Assembly (NCBI RefSeq): GCF_000015965.1
Contig: NC_009091.1
Location: forward strand, 248,001-312,000
DNA from: Prochlorococcus marinus str. MIT 9301
GTDB lineage: Bacteria > Cyanobacteriota > Cyanobacteriia > PCC-6307 > Cyanobiaceae
DNA length: 64,000 nucleotides
Reading direction: 5' to 3'
Part shown: piece after piece, positions 47,410 to 56,380 of the stretch
Numbering within the stretch: position 1 is the stretch's first letter
Layout of the letters: each line of letters opens with the position of its first letter
Translations under genes and position numbers: made by a program
The notes under the pieces: generated by a model
Told to the model about the DNA's origin: nothing
Database searches by the model: none
Seen by the model: only the letters and a program-made list of their open reading frames with translations

Positions 47410-47658
47410 ATGGCCGCAGGTTCAACGGGTGAACGCCCATTCTTTGAAATAATCACCAGTATTAGATACTGGATTATTCATGCAGTAACATTACCAGCTA
47501 TCTTTATAGCAGGCTTCTTATTTGTATATACAGGCTTAGCCTACGATGCTTTCGGAACTCCTCGCCCAGATAGTTATTTCCAATCATCTGAATCTAAAGC
47601 ACCTGTCGTAACACAAAGATATGAAGCTAAATCTCAACTAGATTTAAGAACAAAATAA
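47410..47658 (+). CDS. psbE: Cytochrome b559 alpha subunit PsbE
   Basis: PSII subunit carrying one haem ligand. It is 82 aa from the ATG giving [24 protein letters not shown] two codons upstream is possible, but this start matches the normal length and N-terminus. The haem histidine is in [20 protein letters not shown] within the single membrane helix. First gene of psbE-psbF-psbL-psbJ; psbF follows after 2 bp. Confidence 0.97.
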
Positions 47659-47660
47659 CA

Positions 47661-47807
47661 ATGACTAATTCTCAAGCTCCAATGCAGGCTGCGGAAGTCC
47701 GCGTTTATCCTATATTCACTGTCCGTTGGCTAGCAGTTCATGCTCTAGCTATCCCATCAGTATTCTTTCTAGGTTCTATTGCTGCTATGCAATTCGTAGC
47801 CCGATAA
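47661..47807 (+). CDS. psbF: Cytochrome b559 beta subunit PsbF
   Basis: A 48-aa PSII subunit providing the second haem ligand. The sequence includes [20 protein letters not shown] with the conserved histidine and ends [10 protein letters not shown], as in all PsbF proteins. Starts 2 bp after psbE and precedes psbL by 11 bp. Confidence 0.97.
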
Positions 47808-47818
47808 ATTTAACTATC

Positions 47819-47938
47819 ATGCAAGTAAACGAAAATCCTAACAAAGTTCCAGTTGAACTTAATCGTACAAGCCTTTATTTAGGCTTACTATCAGTCTTCG
47901 TATTGGGAATTTTATTTTCCAGTTACTTTTTCAATTAA
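47819..47938 (+). CDS. psbL: Photosystem II protein PsbL
   Basis: A 39-aa single-helix subunit at the PSII dimer interface. It starts [20 protein letters not shown] and ends [10 protein letters not shown], the standard PsbL pattern. Third gene of the psbEFLJ operon; psbJ starts 9 bp later. Confidence 0.97.
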
Positions 47939-47947
47939 ATTAAAACT

Positions 47948-48145
47948 ATGAGTAAATTAAAAGGACCTGATGGAAGAATTCCAGATAGACTTCCCGACGG
48001 TAGACCAGCAGTTGCATGGGAAAGAAGATGGACAGAAGGAACTCTTCCTCTATGGCTTGTTGCTACAGCTGGTGGAATTGCAGTTATCTTCGTTTTAGGT
48101 ATATTTTTCTATGGTTCATACCAAGGGGTTGGAGCTGGAGGCTAA
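47948..48145 (+). CDS. psbJ: Photosystem II protein PsbJ
   Basis: A 65-aa protein, longer than the usual ~40 aa because of an N-terminal extension ([20 protein letters not shown]) common in marine picocyanobacteria. The rest, [20 protein letters not shown] and [10 protein letters not shown], is canonical PsbJ with one membrane helix. Last gene of psbEFLJ. The convergent mtnP stop lies 43 bp downstream. Confidence 0.96.
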   Translation: MSKLKGPDGRIPDRLPDGRPAVAWERRWTEGTLPLWLVATAGGIAVIFVLGIFFYGSYQGVGAGG

Positions 48146-48188
48146 CAAATGCTTACCTTGACCTGATAATCACTGATATCAAATAAAC

Positions 48189-49082
48189 CTAATAAGAATC
48201 AGTAAATATCCTGAGTTTCTCTATTGTTGAGCTTGGGATATTTTCTTTTTGGGTTATCAATCCATCTTTTAATGAAAAATGAGACTTACTTTTTGGTCTT
48301 TCTTTTTCAATTAATTTAGCTACTTCAAATATTATTTTATTAGCCACTTCAGTATTTGATCTAAGATTATCCAAAACCATCTCTACAGAAACTTCTTGAT
48401 GAGTTTGATGCCAGCAATCATAGTCAGTTACCATAGATAAGGAGGAGTAAGCTATTTCAGCTTCTTTAGCTAATCTTGCTTCTGTGTGGTTCGTCATTCC
48501 AATTATTGAACATCCCCAACTCCTATATAAATTAGATTCTGCTCTAGTTGAGAAAGCGGGACCTTCCATTGCTAGATAGGTACCCCCTCTATGCAATTGT
48601 CTTCCGCCAGGAATATTTTTTTCTCCGATTTCACTTAATATACGTGATAAATTTGTGCAGAAGGGATCCCCCATAGTTACGTGAGCAACAGCCCCCTCGT
48701 TAAAGAAGGTTGCAGGTCTATTTTTTGTCCGGTCTATAAATTGATCTGGAACCACTATATCAAGTGGCCTAATCTGTTCTTGTAATGAACCAACTGCAGA
48801 TGGGGCAATGATCCATCTTACTCCTATTGATCTTAAAGCCCAAATATTAGCTTTGTAAGGTATTTCAGAAGGATTTAAACTATGTTTTCTGCCATGTCTA
48901 GGAATAAATGCTATTTCTAGGTTTCCAAGATTATATACTTTTATTGAATCAGAAGGTTTACCATAGGGAGTATTGATTTCTAGTTCTCTTAGGTACTCTA
49001 TTTGATCCATTGAATAAAATCCACTTCCACCAATCACTCCTAATCTTGATTTTTCTATTGGTAATAAATGTTCTTTATTCAT
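48189..49082 (-). CDS. mtnP: 5'-methylthioadenosine phosphorylase
   Basis: Phosphorolyses methylthioadenosine, a by-product of SAM use in polyamine synthesis. The 297-aa protein shows LGVIGGSGFYSMDQIEYL, FIPRHGRKHSLNPSEIPYKA and YLAMEGPAFSTRAESNLYRS with GMTNHTEARLAKEAEI, all typical of the MTAP subgroup of purine nucleoside phosphorylases. Its start codon is only 10 bp from that of the divergent SelD fusion. Confidence 0.94.
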   Translation of the reverse strand: MNKEHLLPIEKSRLGVIGGSGFYSMDQIEYLRELEINTPYGKPSDSIKVYNLGNLEIAFIPRHGRKHSLNPSEIPYKANIWALRSIGVRWIIAPSAVGSLQEQIRPLDIVVPDQFIDRTKNRPATFFNEGAVAHVTMGDPFCTNLSRILSEIGEKNIPGGRQLHRGGTYLAMEGPAFSTRAESNLYRSWGCSIIGMTNHTEARLAKEAEIAYSSLSMVTDYDCWHQTHQEVSVEMVLDNLRSNTEVANKIIFEVAKLIEKERPKSKSHFSLKDGLITQKENIPSSTIEKLRIFTDSY

Positions 49083-49092
49083 AGTGATTTAA

Positions 49093-51264
49093 ATGGCTTT
49101 TAATCATCTGGTACTAATTGGAGGAGGACACTCAAATGTTTCTTTATTGAAGAAATGGTTAATGTTTCCGAAATTAATGCCAGAAATTCCTGTTTCAATT
49201 ATATCTAGAGATTCTCATTTGGTTTATTCGGCGATGTTCCCATCGGTGATTTCAAAATCAATCACTTTAGAAGAGAGTTTAATTAATATAAAATCTTTGG
49301 CAAAAAATGCAAAAGTATCTTTTATAGAAGAAGAAGTAAAGAATGTTGATTTCAATTTAAAGAAAATTGTTTTAAGTAATAGACCTTCAGTTAATTATTC
49401 TAAGTTGGTGCTTAATTATGGAAGTCAAACAATAATTCCAAAAGAATTTGAATCACTAGTTAAAAATCGAAATGCTTTTTCAATTAAACCTTTTTTAAGG
49501 GCTTATGACTCAATCCTAAAAGAGGACATTTTTGATTCAGTTAATGAACTTCCATTTGTAATAGTTGGCAGTGGTCTTGCTGCAATTGAAGTATCATTTG
49601 CTTTGAGAAAAAGATGGGGAGATAGACCTTTAAAACTATTATGTGATTCAAGAAAAATTAATAATACAATTCTAAAAAGTTTACGGAATTCCAATATTGA
49701 TTTAATTGAAAAACTTAATTTTGATTATGGCAAGATTCTTTTATGTACTGGAAATACATCTCCGTTATGGTCACAAAAAAAATTATTAGATTCGGATTCT
49801 TATGGCAGAATAATTACAAATCAGAATTTGCAGATAAAAAGTTTCTCTGGAATCTTTGCTGTTGGCGATTGCGCAGTTGTAGGTTCAGCAAAAAGACCAG
49901 CATCGGGAGTTTTTGCAGTAAAAGTTGTAAATACATTAGTACAAAATCTAAAAAAAGATATAGAAGGAAGATCATTAAAAAAGTGGTTTCCCCAAAAGAT
50001 CGGATTACAAATAGTAAATATATTTCCAAGCCATCATCCAAAGGCTTTTGCTATTTATCGCAATTTTGTTTTCGGCCCTTCTTTTATTTTTTGGATTTTA
50101 AAGCATAAAATTGATCTCAACTTTATTAAAAAGTTCAGATCAAAAAGGCTAATTATGAAAAGTAGTGAAAAAAGTATTTCTTTGAATGATTGCAGAGGAT
50201 GTGCAGCTAAAATTCCTCAAGTTGTTTTGAATAAATCATTAATAAATTCTAATTTAAATTCTTTTGCCTCATCACCTGAAGATTCAGTTGAGATATATCA
50301 AAATGGTCAAGATATTATCTTGCAAAGTGTAGATGGATTTCCTGCTTTGGTAAGTGATCCTTGGCTTAATGCAAAAATTACTACTTTGCATGCTTGCTCA
50401 GATTTGTGGGCATGCGGCGCAAAACTTTCATCCGCGCAGGCTTTAATTTCATTACCAAAAGTTGAAAGGGAATTTCAGAGTTACCTCTTTTCTCAATCAC
50501 TTCAAGGAATTAAATCAACAGTTGAGGATCAAGGAGGTGAATTACTTGGAGGCCATACTTTCGAGGCAAGAAGTTTAGTAAATAAACCTTATTCATTAGG
50601 AATAGATATTTCTTTAACAGTTCAAGGTATTTTAAAAAATGGAGCAAAACCATGGCTTAAATCTGGAATGAATAATGGAGATATTCTCATGATGTCTAGA
50701 CCTCTGGGGGTTGGGATTTACTTTGCCGGTCAAATGCAAAATATTAATATGCTAGATACTTCTTCTAAAGTAATTAATAATTTAGTAAAGAGTCAGCAAT
50801 ATTTGATTGATGAAATTTATCTTTTTCAAAATCAATTTAAAGAATCATTAGTCAATGCTGCGACTGATATTACTGGATATGGATTTATTGGACATCTTAA
50901 AGAAATGGTTGAATCATCTAATTTATATAGGCAAAGCAATAATCTTGAACCACTAAAAGTTTTATTAGATTTATTTGCATTTAAAGCTTATCCTGGAGTA
51001 TTTGATTTAATAAGAAAAGATGTTAAAAGTACTTTCTTTGAATCTAATAAAGAAATTTTTGACAAAATTTATAAAGTAAATAAGCAAAAAAGAATAATTA
51101 ATTTTTTAAACGAAAATTCATTAGATCAAGAGACTTTTAACGAGAGAATATCATTACTATTAGATCCTCAAACATGTGGACCTTTGTTGATTAGTTGCAA
51201 TCGTAAATATGAAAATGTTCTAAAGGATAAATGGTACAAGGTTGGAGAGGTTGTAAAAATGTAA
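49093..51264 (+). CDS. selD: FAD-dependent oxidoreductase fused to selenide, water dikinase (SelD)
   Basis: A 723-aa two-part protein. Residues about 1-350 form a pyridine-nucleotide-disulfide/NDH-2-like oxidoreductase (LVLIGGGHSNVSLLKKWL, PFVIVGSGLAAIEVSFALRK, GIFAVGDCAVVG). Residues about 365-723 are selenophosphate synthetase: DCRGCAAKIPQ (Cys367, Cys370, Lys373), LQSVDGFPALVSDPWLNAKI, LGGHTFEARS, and ITGYGFIGHLKEMVE with DPQTCGPLLIS. The fusion is known in cyanobacteria and some algae. The oxidoreductase may reduce selenium for SelD; this is inference. Selenophosphate might serve selenouridine tRNA modification rather than selenocysteine. Its stop codon abuts that of the convergent downstream gene with no spacer. 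Confidence 0.93.
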   Translation: MAFNHLVLIGGGHSNVSLLKKWLMFPKLMPEIPVSIISRDSHLVYSAMFPSVISKSITLEESLINIKSLAKNAKVSFIEEEVKNVDFNLKKIVLSNRPSVNYSKLVLNYGSQTIIPKEFESLVKNRNAFSIKPFLRAYDSILKEDIFDSVNELPFVIVGSGLAAIEVSFALRKRWGDRPLKLLCDSRKINNTILKSLRNSNIDLIEKLNFDYGKILLCTGNTSPLWSQKKLLDSDSYGRIITNQNLQIKSFSGIFAVGDCAVVGSAKRPASGVFAVKVVNTLVQNLKKDIEGRSLKKWFPQKIGLQIVNIFPSHHPKAFAIYRNFVFGPSFIFWILKHKIDLNFIKKFRSKRLIMKSSEKSISLNDCRGCAAKIPQVVLNKSLINSNLNSFASSPEDSVEIYQNGQDIILQSVDGFPALVSDPWLNAKITTLHACSDLWACGAKLSSAQALISLPKVEREFQSYLFSQSLQGIKSTVEDQGGELLGGHTFEARSLVNKPYSLGIDISLTVQGILKNGAKPWLKSGMNNGDILMMSRPLGVGIYFAGQMQNINMLDTSSKVINNLVKSQQYLIDEIYLFQNQFKESLVNAATDITGYGFIGHLKEMVESSNLYRQSNNLEPLKVLLDLFAFKAYPGVFDLIRKDVKSTFFESNKEIFDKIYKVNKQKRIINFLNENSLDQETFNERISLLLDPQTCGPLLISCNRKYENVLKDKWYKVGEVVKM

Positions 51265-52512
51265 TTAATTTCTATTTAACTTGTCAATTTCCAAATATCT
51301 TAATCTTTTAATTTCCTTTCCCATCTCCTGCCCTGGTTCCCATCCTTCTTTTTTTAATGTTTCTCCATCTTTTTTTGATTTTATAAATTTGTAAATAAAT
51401 AACCACCTAAACAATTTACGCCAGTATGGTCCTCCATCACAAATTAATAATTTTACTGTCTCATCATTAAGGTTTCTGCTCTCAATAAATTCTGTCCAAC
51501 TTGATGGAGAAAAATGATTGAAATTTTTTTTGTTTGTATTTAATATCTTTTTGATATTTAAATAATCTTCTAATATTTTTATCTCACTATTATTTACCAA
51601 AAATCTTTGACATGCTTTTTTTAAATCTTCTGAATCTTTTAATAAGTAAAGCATATGATTTCCTTTTACCTTCTTTATCCAATTTAGTCCTCTTAAGAAC
51701 CTTTTATCGACTTTAATATTTTCATTTAAGATTGAGATAATTTCCCATTTGTGAATTATCGAAATTACATTAGTCAAATTATCGTGTTTGCATATTTCAG
51801 CTAGTTCCATCCTTATTCGTATGCCTAGTGCAGGAGGGTAAATCACTTTCTGATGAGTTTCTGAACTTTTCCATGGCCATTGTCTAACTGTTTCTTGAGA
51901 TTGTTTGAGGGAATTATTTGAAATATTGAAATCTAATCTTGAAGCATATTTTGCACATCTAATTAATCTACTTGGATCATCTGAAATACTATTACTGTGA
52001 AGTAAGTTCAATCTTTTACTTTTTATATCAGAAATTCCTCCATAAAGATCATAGATTTTCTTTGTCGAGACCTCGAAGGCTATTGAATTTATAGAGAAAT
52101 CTCTCCTCTTAAGATCTTCCTCAATAGTACTTTTATTTACTGTGGGATTTAAGCCTGGAGCAGAGTAAATTTCTTTCCTTGCACAAGCAATATCAATTTT
52201 ATAGTCATTAATATTTATTTCTACAGTGTTGTATAAATTAAATTCTTTGATTAAACATAAATCTACATTTACAATATTTTTTTTTATAAATTTTGCGAGA
52301 GAAATAGAGGATCCTTCAATAACAAGATCAATATCTACAGGTTTAGAAAACGATTTTTTGTGGAATTTACTTATTAACAAATCTCTTAAATAACCGCCAA
52401 CAAAAGCCACTTTAGTATTCTTATTAGATTCTATGTATTTTGTAATAAGGTTATATAGATTAAATGGAGTTTTGATTAATTCCCCTTGGATGTAATCAGA
52501 GATATCGTTCAT
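51265..52512 (-). CDS. CCA tRNA nucleotidyltransferase / poly(A) polymerase family
   Basis: Class II nucleotidyltransferase of 415 aa. The head domain has FVGGYLRDLLISKF and the catalytic DID (residues 60-62, PVDIDLVIEG). RRDFSINSIAFEV, DLYGGISDIKSKRLNLLH and DDPSRLIRCAKYASRLDF follow as neck signatures. It could add CCA or poly(A). The tRNA genes here lack encoded CCA, so a CCA-adding enzyme is required somewhere. It follows the pcrA helicase gene after 5 bp. Confidence 0.92.
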   Translation of the reverse strand: MNDISDYIQGELIKTPFNLYNLITKYIESNKNTKVAFVGGYLRDLLISKFHKKSFSKPVDIDLVIEGSSISLAKFIKKNIVNVDLCLIKEFNLYNTVEININDYKIDIACARKEIYSAPGLNPTVNKSTIEEDLKRRDFSINSIAFEVSTKKIYDLYGGISDIKSKRLNLLHSNSISDDPSRLIRCAKYASRLDFNISNNSLKQSQETVRQWPWKSSETHQKVIYPPALGIRIRMELAEICKHDNLTNVISIIHKWEIISILNENIKVDKRFLRGLNWIKKVKGNHMLYLLKDSEDLKKACQRFLVNNSEIKILEDYLNIKKILNTNKKNFNHFSPSSWTEFIESRNLNDETVKLLICDGGPYWRKLFRWLFIYKFIKSKKDGETLKKEGWEPGQEMGKEIKRLRYLEIDKLNRN

Positions 52513-52517
52513 GAGTT

Positions 52518-54926
52518 TTAACTTACATAACGAATTGGAGCTAATCTGGGATCTAGAATTTTACTTCCTTTATCACCAAATTTTACTGCCAAAGATATTT
52601 TTTCCCCACTCCCAAAAATATGTATAATTTCACCTTTCCCAAATTTTGAGTGAATTAGCTTATCTCCAACTATCCAGCTTTTCCCTTTACTTGGCCCTGA
52701 ATATAATTTCCTTACTGCATTTATTGGTTTGTTAACAAATTCATTTGGATTGTTTCGATCAACTCTTGTTAAACGATCAAGATGCAAATCTCTTCTAATT
52801 GAAGCACCACCAGTTTGTGGTAATTCGCCATCTATTAAATCTTCAGGTATTTCCGAAAGAAATATTGAAGGAATTGTTGCTTCACGCATTCCACCCCATA
52901 ATCTTCTTTCTCTGGCATGACTTAAGAAAACTCTCTCTTTAGCTCTAGTAATACCTACGTAGCATAATCTTCTTTCCTCTTCAAGAAGTGATGGAGTATC
53001 TATTGATCTATGGCTAGGGAAGAGACCTTGTTCTAGCCCAGTGATAAAAACATTTTGAAATTCTAAACCTTTACTATTATGCAAAGTCATGAGAGTTACA
53101 GAGTTAGGATTATTTTTCTTAGTATCATTATCAGTTGTCAAGGCTGCTGTAGAAAGAAATCCCTCTACATCTCCACTTTCTGTTTCTTCTTCATATTGAG
53201 TAGCTGCATTAATTAGTTCTTGTAAGTTATTTCTTCTATCTTCAGATTCTTCAGTCCCACTAGAGAGTAAATCACTTAAATAACCACTTTTTTCTAAAAT
53301 AAGTTGTAGTAGTTGAGCGGGACCTGAATTTTCTAGGTAACACAGTAGGTCATTCATAACTTCAGTAAATTTATTAATTCCTTTTGATGATCGGCCTATT
53401 GTTTCTTCAAGACTTTGCTTATCATTAAGAACCTCCCATAATGGAATATTTAACCTATTGGATAGTTCATTAAGTTTTTGAATAGTAGTCTTACCAATCC
53501 CTCTTCTAGGAACATTTATGATTCGTAAAAGACTAACGTTATCTGAAGAATTAACCAGAACTTTCAAATATGCTATCGCATCTTTAATTTCTCTCCTATC
53601 ATAAAAACGCAATCCTCCAAAAATTGTATAAGGAATGCGCCACCTTACAAGAGATTCTTCTAATACTCTCGACTGAGCTCTGGTTCGATATAAAATTGCA
53701 AAATTTTTCCAAATTGGGTTTTGATTATAGTTATTGAGTGATTTAATTTTATTTGTAATTGCTTCTGCCTCGGAAATTTCATCATCACAGCTGAGTAACG
53801 TTAAAAGTTCCCCTTTTTCTTTAGTAGCCTTTAAAACTTTGTCAATTCTTTCAGAGTTGTTTTCAATTAGTGAGTTTGCAGCATCAAGAATATTGGAAGA
53901 TGACCTATAATTTTCTTCTAATTTAATTAAAGATGAATTTGTATCGTCGTTGATTGAAGTTTTAAAATCCTCTTGAAAACCAATTAAAATTCTGAAGTCA
54001 GCTGCTCTGAAACTATAAATACTTTGATCAGCATCCCCAACTACAAAAATTGACCGATCTTCCCAATTGAAGAATTTTTTTGGTTCAGTATTTCCAGCTG
54101 TAATTAATTTTATAAGTTCATATTGTGTTCTATTTGTATCTTGATATTCGTCAACTAAAATATGTTTAAATCTTTTGTGCCAGTAATCACGGACTATATC
54201 ATTTTGCCTCAATAAGAAAACGGGCAAAAGTAGAAGATCATCAAAGTCTAAAGAATTATTTTTTGATAGCGAAATTCTATATCTTTTGTAGGCTTCTGCA
54301 ACTGTTTTATCAAAATTATTTTCTGCTTTTTCTAAAAGATCATTAGAAGTTAAGCATTGATTTTTAGCATTACTTATTAATCTTTTAATCTTTTTGGGAT
54401 CATATCTTTTTGGGTCAAGACTCATATCTTGACTGATAATTTCTTTTACTAATGTTTGAGAATCTGTTTCATCGTAAATTGAAAATTGCCTTGTCCATTT
54501 TAGGCCTTCTGGATCGGTATATTTTTCAATATCGTATCTCAGAAGTCTTGAAAATAAAGAATGGAAAGTACCTATCCAAAGGTTCTGAAGCCTCTCTTGG
54601 TGAACGTTTGTTCTTAATTGATTTTGATCAATTTCTTTGAGAGTTGTCCAAGGCTGACCAAATTGATTAAAAGCTAATTCTTGGGCTAGAAGAACCTCTA
54701 ATCTTCCTTTCATTTCTTTAGCAGCTTTGTTAGTGAATGTGACTGCGAGAATGTTATAAGGATCTATAGAGTTACCCTCAATAAGGTTTGCAATTCTGTG
54801 AGTAAGAGCCTTAGTTTTTCCGCTACCTGCACCTGCTACAACTAATAGTGGTCCATAAACATGTTTTACTGCTTGGAGTTGTTGATTGTTTAGGGAATTA
54901 AAAAGGAAATTGTTGGTTTGATGCAC
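52518..54926 (-). CDS. UvrD/PcrA-type superfamily 1 DNA helicase
   Basis: 3'-5' DNA helicase of 802 aa for repair and replication. SF1 motifs in order: Q motif region LNNQQLQAV, Walker A VVAGAGSGKTKALTHRIANL (31-38), TFTNKAAKEMKGR, motif II HILVDEYQDTNRTQYELIKL, motif III VVGDADQSIYSFRAA, motif IV region LEENYRSS, motif V VTLMTLHNSKGLEFQNVFI, motif VI RRLCYVGITRAKERVFLSHA. Length and C-terminal tail fit PcrA/UvrD rather than Rep. It is flanked by the CCA/poly(A) polymerase gene and a 68-aa hypothetical gene on the same strand. Confidence 0.96.
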   Translation of the reverse strand: MHQTNNFLFNSLNNQQLQAVKHVYGPLLVVAGAGSGKTKALTHRIANLIEGNSIDPYNILAVTFTNKAAKEMKGRLEVLLAQELAFNQFGQPWTTLKEIDQNQLRTNVHQERLQNLWIGTFHSLFSRLLRYDIEKYTDPEGLKWTRQFSIYDETDSQTLVKEIISQDMSLDPKRYDPKKIKRLISNAKNQCLTSNDLLEKAENNFDKTVAEAYKRYRISLSKNNSLDFDDLLLLPVFLLRQNDIVRDYWHKRFKHILVDEYQDTNRTQYELIKLITAGNTEPKKFFNWEDRSIFVVGDADQSIYSFRAADFRILIGFQEDFKTSINDDTNSSLIKLEENYRSSSNILDAANSLIENNSERIDKVLKATKEKGELLTLLSCDDEISEAEAITNKIKSLNNYNQNPIWKNFAILYRTRAQSRVLEESLVRWRIPYTIFGGLRFYDRREIKDAIAYLKVLVNSSDNVSLLRIINVPRRGIGKTTIQKLNELSNRLNIPLWEVLNDKQSLEETIGRSSKGINKFTEVMNDLLCYLENSGPAQLLQLILEKSGYLSDLLSSGTEESEDRRNNLQELINAATQYEEETESGDVEGFLSTAALTTDNDTKKNNPNSVTLMTLHNSKGLEFQNVFITGLEQGLFPSHRSIDTPSLLEEERRLCYVGITRAKERVFLSHARERRLWGGMREATIPSIFLSEIPEDLIDGELPQTGGASIRRDLHLDRLTRVDRNNPNEFVNKPINAVRKLYSGPSKGKSWIVGDKLIHSKFGKGEIIHIFGSGEKISLAVKFGDKGSKILDPRLAPIRYVS

Positions 54927-54948
54927 TTTTGGAAGGGTTTTTCAAAAA

Positions 54949-55155
54949 TCAGACTTTACTATGCGATTCAGATTCTGTTTCTAGATCTTCTAACGCTTTT
55001 TTTAAATTTATAAGTTCATTATTGTTATTAATTATTTCTTCGAATTTATTTTGAGGCATTTTTAATTTCATACTTCTTTCAAAAATCTCTTTTTCCAATC
55101 TCTTTTTATATGAGGAAATAAGTTTCTTTGATAATTTTAAATCCTGTTGATCCAA
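54949..55155 (-). CDS. Small helical protein, unknown function
   Basis: A 68-aa very charged, probably all-helical or coiled-coil protein (LSKKLISSYKKRLEKEIFER, NELINLKKALEDLETESES). No family recognised. It lies 22 bp upstream of the helicase gene on the same strand, which suggests co-transcription. Support is its position and clean start near a noncoding region, so it could still be spurious. Confidence 0.5.
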   Translation of the reverse strand: MDQQDLKLSKKLISSYKKRLEKEIFERSMKLKMPQNKFEEIINNNNELINLKKALEDLETESESHSKV

Positions 55156-55252
55156 AACTTTTTATTAAAAATGTAGTTTTATATTAGCGGAAAAAAAATT
55201 TTTATTTGAATTATTTCAACTATCACTTTGGAATGAAGTTATTAATTAAGAA

Positions 55253-55317
55253 GCGTTGCGTTACGTTTGAAATTGTATTGTTTTTACTAGCTTTGTATTA
55301 TTCTTAAGATCGATCTT
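55253..55317 (+). promoter_or_regulatory. Palindrome and pentamer repeats upstream of cpeB
   Basis: AAGATCGATCTT (55306-55317) is a perfect 12-bp palindrome ending 18 bp before the cpeB ATG. Upstream, GCGTT-GCGTT-ACGTT (55253-55267) is a near-perfect triple tandem pentamer, unusual in such A/T-rich sequence. Both could be regulator sites for cpeB. The 180-bp spacer holds nothing else notable. Confidence 0.35.
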
Positions 55318-55335
55318 TAAATTTTTACTACAGGA

Positions 55336-55848
55336 ATGTCAGTTTCAAAGAATCATCAACTGTTGTCAGTCGATAAGAAATTAAATGATTTAAGCAATAT
55401 AAAAGAATTTATTAATACTGCAAACTCAAGATTAGATGCAATAACATCAATAACCAATAATTCACATGCAATTGCAGCAGACGCAGTAACAGCAATGATT
55501 TGCGAAAATCAAGATTCACTTAATTCAAAAATATCTTTAAATACAACTAACAAGATGTCCGTTTGTTTAAGAGATGGAGAAATAATCCTAAGGATTGTTG
55601 CTTATCTTTTAATTTCTAATGACGAATCAGTTTTAGAAAAAAGTTGTTTGAAGGATCTTAAAAATACCTATCTTGCTCTTGGGGTACCCTTAAGAAATGC
55701 AAGAAGGGTTTTTGAATTAATGCGAGATGCAACTATCTCTGATTTGAATTCAACAGTTAATAATATGCGCGGAAACAAAGGCTTTCTTCCTAAATTAATA
55801 TCTGAAACAGAGTTTCAATTTGAAAGGATAATTAATCTTTTAAACTAG
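55336..55848 (+). CDS. cpeB: Phycoerythrin beta subunit, reduced high-light Prochlorococcus type
   Basis: A 170-aa phycobiliprotein beta chain. Recognisable parts are [33 protein letters not shown] and [19 protein letters not shown]. Compared with ordinary phycoerythrin beta, the Cys82-type chromophore site is kept (Cys77 in the SVCLRDGE segment). The Cys50 site is replaced by His (NNSHAIA) and the Cys158 site is lost. Cys56 corresponds to Cys61 without its partner. The protein should therefore carry a single bilin. There is no alpha subunit or linker gene beside it. cpeS is convergent and overlaps its last 17 bp. In such strains the protein is not a bulk antenna; a light-sensing role has been suggested. 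Confidence 0.93.
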   Translation: MSVSKNHQLLSVDKKLNDLSNIKEFINTANSRLDAITSITNNSHAIAADAVTAMICENQDSLNSKISLNTTNKMSVCLRDGEIILRIVAYLLISNDESVLEKSCLKDLKNTYLALGVPLRNARRVFELMRDATISDLNSTVNNMRGNKGFLPKLISETEFQFERIINLLN

Positions 55849-56380
55849 CTAAATTCCTTATCTCAGAAGTATGGGACGTCTGTATAACTGAGTTATTTTC
55901 TAGATTTCTAATAGTAGAAAATCTGGATCTTACATGAGTGGATAAAAAGGAAATTCTTTCTTCGGAAACTGTCGATTTATAAATAGTTTTAATGTGTAAA
56001 TTATTTTGTTCAACAAAATAATTGGATGATGAAATAAAGGATTCTGTATAACCTTTATTTCTTAAAACAATTCCTGAATTTTCATCTTTGGGTAAAAAAA
56101 TCAGAATAGTTTCATCTCCCTCACTGATATCATCATTGTCCCAATCACTAATAGCTTGCCAGTTTATAGAAATGGCTATGCTATCTAGGCTTAAACTAAA
56201 TTTATAATTTTTAAAAATTTCAACGACTTTTTTATTTTTTTTGTTGATATGTTTTATAAATATTTTGCTAGTTGAGTTTTCAAATTCCTGAAAAGCTAAA
56301 GTGTGAGTACTTCTAATAGATTTCCACTCTCCTATACTTTTATCAATGAATTGATTAATTAGTGTTAGATTCTTCGTCAA
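55832..56380 (-). CDS. cpeS: CpeS-type phycobilin:Cys lyase
   Basis: A 182-aa protein of the CpcS/CpeS lyase family (lipocalin-like beta-barrel). Seen are [20 protein letters not shown] at the N-terminus, the strand [29 protein letters not shown] and [13 protein letters not shown]. These lyases attach bilin to Cys84/Cys82 of beta chains, which is the one chromophore site retained in the neighbouring cpeB. It overlaps the 3' end of cpeB and, at its own start, a 59-aa gene. Confidence 0.93.
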   Translation of the reverse strand: MTKNLTLINQFIDKSIGEWKSIRSTHTLAFQEFENSTSKIFIKHINKKNKKVVEIFKNYKFSLSLDSIAISINWQAISDWDNDDISEGDETILIFLPKDENSGIVLRNKGYTESFISSSNYFVEQNNLHIKTIYKSTVSEERISFLSTHVRSRFSTIRNLENNSVIQTSHTSEIRNLASLKD

